From NCBI GenBank assembly GCA_964408455.1, contig CAYOZN010000002.1, positions 62,001 to 126,000 of the forward strand: 64,000 nucleotides of DNA. The letters run 5' to 3'. Below, piece by piece: positions 61,264 through 64,000 of the stretch; the stretch's first letter is position 1; each line of letters begins with the position of its first letter. A program made the position numbers and the translations under genes. The stretch comes from CAYOZN01 sp964408455 (GTDB taxonomy: Bacteria; Planctomycetota; Phycisphaerae; UBA1845; UTPLA1). The notes beneath the pieces were generated by a model. It was not told the DNA's origin. It was given only the letters and a program-made list of their open reading frames with translations, and searched no databases.

Positions 61264-62118
61264 TTACCAACGGCCACTGGCGCCGCCACCGCCAAACGAG
61301 CCACCGCCACCGCCGCCGAATCCGCCGCCGCCGAAGCCGCCGAACGATCCGCCGCCAAAGCCGCCCGACCAGCCGTGTCCGCTTCTCCCGCTTCGACCCA
61401 GCCCGCCGAGGACCGAGCCCCAGAACAGCGCGCTGCCCAGACCGGAACGGCGCATGCCCCAGCCGCGGTGATAACGCCGTCCTCTGCGCGCGGCGGAGCC
61501 GATCAGGCTCATGACAATGAGTATCAACATGAACGCGAAGGAACAGGCGGGCCCGCCGCGCGAGCTCCGGCGGCCTTCCCCTCTTGCAGAATGCCGCTGA
61601 GCGGGGGCCGGCGGAGACCCGCTCAACTGCACGTTGTAAGACTTTGCAATCTCGCGGGCCAGCGACACGGTGCCCAGATGAATGCCGCGGGAATAATCGC
61701 CTCGTCGGAAATTGGGCACGAAGTCGCGCTCGGCGATGCGCTTGCACTTGAGATCAGGCAGCACGTCCTCAATGCCCTCGCCGGTGACGACGGTCCATGC
61801 ACGATCAGCCACGGCGATGACGACGAGTGCGCCATTGTCCTCGTCGGCGTCGCCCATACGCCATTGTTTGGCAAAGTCCAGGCCGAAGTCGTGGATGTCG
61901 CGGCCGCGCGTCGTGGATACGGTGAGAACCTTGAGCTGCGCCTTTGTCTTGACTTCAAGCTCCTCCAGAAAGCCGTTGAGCGCCTGCTCGGTCGCCGGGT
62001 CGACGACGTTGGCGGTGTCGACGATGCCGGTGCGCGGCGTGTCGGCAGGCTGGGCGAATGCGGCCGGAGCTGCGAACTGGCAGATCACCAAAGCGACAAG
62101 GGCGTGTCTAAGCTGCAT
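61264..62118 (-). CDS. TPM-domain protein (YgcG family), membrane-anchored with Gly-rich tail
   Basis: 284 residues from ATG 62118. Signal peptide (LRHALVALVICQFAAPAAFA), then the TPM (TLP18.3/Psb32/MOLO-1) domain: GIVDTANVVDPATEQALNGF, ALVVIAVADRAWTVVTGEG and RRGDYSRGIHLGT. A transmembrane helix (FAFMLILIVMSLIGSAA) and a 70-residue tail of GFGGGSFGG-type repeats follow. This layout is typical of YgcG proteins encoded next to lemA. The function is unknown, possibly membrane-protein quality control. It overlaps the preceding gene by 11 bases. Confidence 0.88.
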   Translation of the reverse strand: MQLRHALVALVICQFAAPAAFAQPADTPRTGIVDTANVVDPATEQALNGFLEELEVKTKAQLKVLTVSTTRGRDIHDFGLDFAKQWRMGDADEDNGALVVIAVADRAWTVVTGEGIEDVLPDLKCKRIAERDFVPNFRRGDYSRGIHLGTVSLAREIAKSYNVQLSGSPPAPAQRHSARGEGRRSSRGGPACSFAFMLILIVMSLIGSAARRGRRYHRGWGMRRSGLGSALFWGSVLGGLGRSGRSGHGWSGGFGGGSFGGFGGGGFGGGGGGSFGGGGASGRW

Positions 62119-62863
62119 TGGCCGCACCTGCCAATCGCTCGACATCTTCGTACAGCGTTTGAAACTCGGCCCATCCGTGTTCGCCGCGGCCGAGGACGGC
62201 GCCGCGCGCCCCGGGCAGATTGGCGCCCACCAGCTGCTCGGCCTCGCGCAGCAGCCCCTCGCGCGGCAGGGCCTCGCGCCGGCCATGGAGCCACGCCAGC
62301 CCGCGCAGGGTGCGGGCAAGGTGGTCGCCGACGTCCAGTTCGAGATCGGAGAGAAAATCCTCCCGGGCGCCGGCGGCGAGCAGGCCCTGGCGCAGGCGGA
62401 TAAGTATTATCTTCAACTCGCGTTCGCATTGCAGGCGGACGTGCTCGGCATGGGGCGCGATGGTCTTGAAGTAATCCTCGCCGCAGAGCGTGATGCGGCG
62501 CTGCTGAATCTCGATCAGCTCGAGCGGAAAGGTATCGAGCGAGTCGCGGATGTAGGCCGGCGTCATGATTGTCGGCGGGGCGATGTCTTTGGCGGCAAGC
62601 GACGGACCGGACTCGGCCATGCGCCGCAGGAGCGGCAGATCGGCGCGATGCAGCACCAGGACCGTCGTCGCGGCCCGTAATCCGGCATCGCCATCGGGGC
62701 CGATGGCTTCGCCATAGAGCGTCAGTCCTGCGAGATTTTCGCGTGCCTCGCGCGTCACGAGCTCGACGAGCCGCGAAAGGCCCGTTCGCAGGCGCGACGA
62801 TATATCGATTCGAGATTCAGCTGCGGTCGTCTGCAACGTGTCACCTGCCTTCCTGTGCGACAT
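62108..62863 (-). CDS. Hypothetical protein, possibly nucleotidyltransferase-like, 251 aa
   Basis: Mostly helical soluble protein. ENLAGLTLYGEAIGPDGDAG near residue 45 faintly recalls the start of a nucleotidyltransferase fold, but the catalytic GSxxxGxxxxxSDxD pattern is not present. FPLELIEIQQRRITLCGEDYF and the helix VRLQCERELKIILIRLRQG look conserved. It leads the lemA/TPM cluster and overlaps the TPM gene by 11 bases, so the four genes probably form one operon. It is divergent from rarA. No function is assigned. Confidence 0.6.
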   Translation of the reverse strand: MSHRKAGDTLQTTAAESRIDISSRLRTGLSRLVELVTREARENLAGLTLYGEAIGPDGDAGLRAATTVLVLHRADLPLLRRMAESGPSLAAKDIAPPTIMTPAYIRDSLDTFPLELIEIQQRRITLCGEDYFKTIAPHAEHVRLQCERELKIILIRLRQGLLAAGAREDFLSDLELDVGDHLARTLRGLAWLHGRREALPREGLLREAEQLVGANLPGARGAVLGRGEHGWAEFQTLYEDVERLAGAANAA

Positions 62864-62971
62864 GCAAACTGCGAAAAGTCAGGAACCTACAACAATAGCC
62901 CATCGCCGGCCACGCGGCCATTCCAAGCGGACCGATGTTTTATACCGGCCTGCGACGTATGATACGAAAGC

Positions 62972-64000
62972 GTGGATCTCTTCGCCGAACAACGCGCGCA
63001 GGCCCGGCGTGCCGTCCAGCCGCTGGCGGTCCGGATGCGGCCGCGCTCGCTTGACGAGTTCGCGGGCCAGCAGCATTTCCTCGGTCCGGGCAAGCTGCTG
63101 CGGCGGCTGCTGGATGCCGACCGGCTGTCCAGCGCGATTTTTTATGGTCCGCCGGGCACGGGAAAGACGACGCTGGCGCAGATCATCGCCGGGCACACGC
63201 ATGCGGCCTTCGAGCAGGGCAATGCGGCATCGATCGGCGTGAAGGACGTGCGTGAGATCATCGAGCGGGCCCGGGCGCGGCTGGAGGATGGCGGCCAGCG
63301 GACGGTGTTCTTTCTGGATGAGATCCACCGATTCAATCGCGCTCAGCAGGATGTGCTGTTGAACGACGTCGAGGACGGAATCCTTATCCTGATCGGCGCG
63401 ACGACGGAGAATCCGTTCTTCGCGGTGAACTCGGCGCTGGTTTCACGAAGCCAGATTTTTCAGTTCGAGCCGCTGAGCGAAAACGACATCCAATTGCTCA
63501 TCCGACGGGCGATGGCGGACGAGGAGCGAGGTCTGGGCCGGCATCGCGCGACCATCACCGACGATGCGCTGGCTTTTCTTGCCACGACAAGTGACGGCGA
63601 CGCCCGGCGGGCGTTGACGGCGATTGAAGTTGCCGTGCTGTCGCAATTAGCGCCTCCGACGAGCGACACCTCCGCCGTTGACAACGGAAAGTCAACGGAA
63701 ATCGAGTCGGGCACGAGGGCCAACAATGCAGAGGGTAAGGGCAAGCGTGGCAGCGCAGTGCCCGATCGCCAGATCACCAGATCACAAAATCGCCAAATCA
63801 CGATCGACCTCGCCACCGCCCAGGATTCCATTCAGCGCAAGGCGATCGTGTACGACGCGACGGGCGACCAGCACTACGACGCGGCCAGCGCCCTGATCAA
63901 GAGCATGCGGGGCAGCGATCCGGACGCGGCGGTGTACTGGCTGGCGCGAATGCTGGAGGCGGGCGAGGACCCGCGGTTTGTCGCCCGTCGGATCGCGATC
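62972..64000 (+). CDS. rarA: Replication-associated recombination protein A (AAA+ ATPase), 3' end beyond window
   Basis: The frame from GTG 62972 runs off the window without a stop. DLFAEQRAQARRAVQPLAVRMRP and SLDEFAGQQHFLGPGKLLRR open the protein. Walker A is GPPGTGKT at residues 59-66 and Walker B FFLDEIHRFN with D116-E117. ATTENPFFAVNSALVSRSQIF and GDARRALTAIEVAVLSQL complete the AAA+ module. SIQRKAIVYDATGDQHYDAASALIKSMRGSDPD begins the MgsA/RarA C-terminal domain. RarA acts at stalled replication forks. About 50 residues between roughly 226 and 275 are an unusual low-complexity insertion containing a short DNA repeat. The usual ATG is lacking, and only a weak GAAAG site precedes the GTG. 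Confidence 0.9.
   Translation, partial: MDLFAEQRAQARRAVQPLAVRMRPRSLDEFAGQQHFLGPGKLLRRLLDADRLSSAIFYGPPGTGKTTLAQIIAGHTHAAFEQGNAASIGVKDVREIIERARARLEDGGQRTVFFLDEIHRFNRAQQDVLLNDVEDGILILIGATTENPFFAVNSALVSRSQIFQFEPLSENDIQLLIRRAMADEERGLGRHRATITDDALAFLATTSDGDARRALTAIEVAVLSQLAPPTSDTSAVDNGKSTEIESGTRANNAEGKGKRGSAVPDRQITRSQNRQITIDLATAQDSIQRKAIVYDATGDQHYDAASALIKSMRGSDPDAAVYWLARMLEAGEDPRFVARRIAI
63763..63802. repeat. Short AGATCACC/AAATCGCC repeats inside rarA
   Basis: Four imperfect units of about 8 bases (GATCGCCA, GATCACCA, GATCACAA, AATCGCCA) lie in the linker of rarA and encode DRQITRSQNRQIT. This kind of repeat is usually intergenic. A small palindrome, GTTGAC-8-GTCAAC, lies about 75 bases upstream in the same insertion. 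Confidence 0.55.

Overview
This is a GC-rich bacterial chromosome segment, most likely from a planctomycete of the Phycisphaerae type or a close uncultured relative. The lineage is inferred from gene content. The window has a TAT-exported DUF1501 protein paired with a DUF1800 lipoprotein, several very large secreted proteins with FG-GAP, dockerin-like and cytochrome-c-like parts, and Asn/Gly-rich C-terminal linkers followed by an anchor helix. It also has ECF sigma/anti-sigma genes, cysteine-ribbon proteins, addiction modules and many short dispersed palindromes. A heptose kinase/adenylyltransferase indicates a lipopolysaccharide-type envelope. No phage, transposase, CRISPR array, rRNA operon or origin was seen.

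Layout: 1-6.5 kb holds envelope polysaccharide genes (truncated GT4 glycosyltransferase, asparagine-synthase-type amidotransferase, GT2 glycosyltransferase, hldE) with small hypothetical genes and a 21-bp tandem repeat. At 7.0-8.4 kb lies an unusual ParA-type ATPase fused to an AMPK/CBM48-type glycogen-binding domain. From 8.5 to 18.6 kb the window carries aromatic catabolism: a TetR regulator with a likely operator, phenylacetyl-CoA epoxidase genes paaABCD, then hppD and hmgA of the homogentisate route. A beta-helix surface protein and a polysaccharide deacetylase sit between hppD and hmgA. From 18.6 to 24.6 kb are a possibly frameshifted zinc-ribbon protein, a toxin-antitoxin pair, a TAT-exported glycosylasparaginase and an ECF sigma / anti-sigma / STN-domain operon. 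A tRNA-Met and a membrane-embedded spermidine-synthase-like protein follow.

From 27.9 to 39.3 kb is a block of secreted or surface proteins: a 1626-residue mosaic protein, a PQQ-type sugar dehydrogenase, the DUF1501/DUF1800 pair and a PQQ-propeller protein. From 40.1 to 42.2 kb a SpoIIE-type phosphatase and a STAS-domain protein (a partner-switching pair) flank a toxin-antitoxin module whose toxin carries a frameshift. From 42.3 to 52.1 kb are a large secreted protein of unknown role, endonuclease V, larE, accA and a fused purSL-type FGAM synthase. From 52.1 to 64 kb are a lipoprotein of the arginine/agmatine deiminase superfamily, a WS/DGAT-like acyltransferase, a GT2 membrane glycosyltransferase, a polytopic membrane protein, a methyltransferase, two tRNAs, a lemA/TPM-domain cluster and the start of rarA.

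Two themes stand out. First, short intergenic-type repeats recur and in three places appear to be tolerated in frame inside conserved genes (purL, the PQQ-propeller gene, rarA). Second, several exported proteins share a modular design, and two share a candidate C-terminal anchoring signal. All family assignments come from reading motifs by eye; no database search was run.
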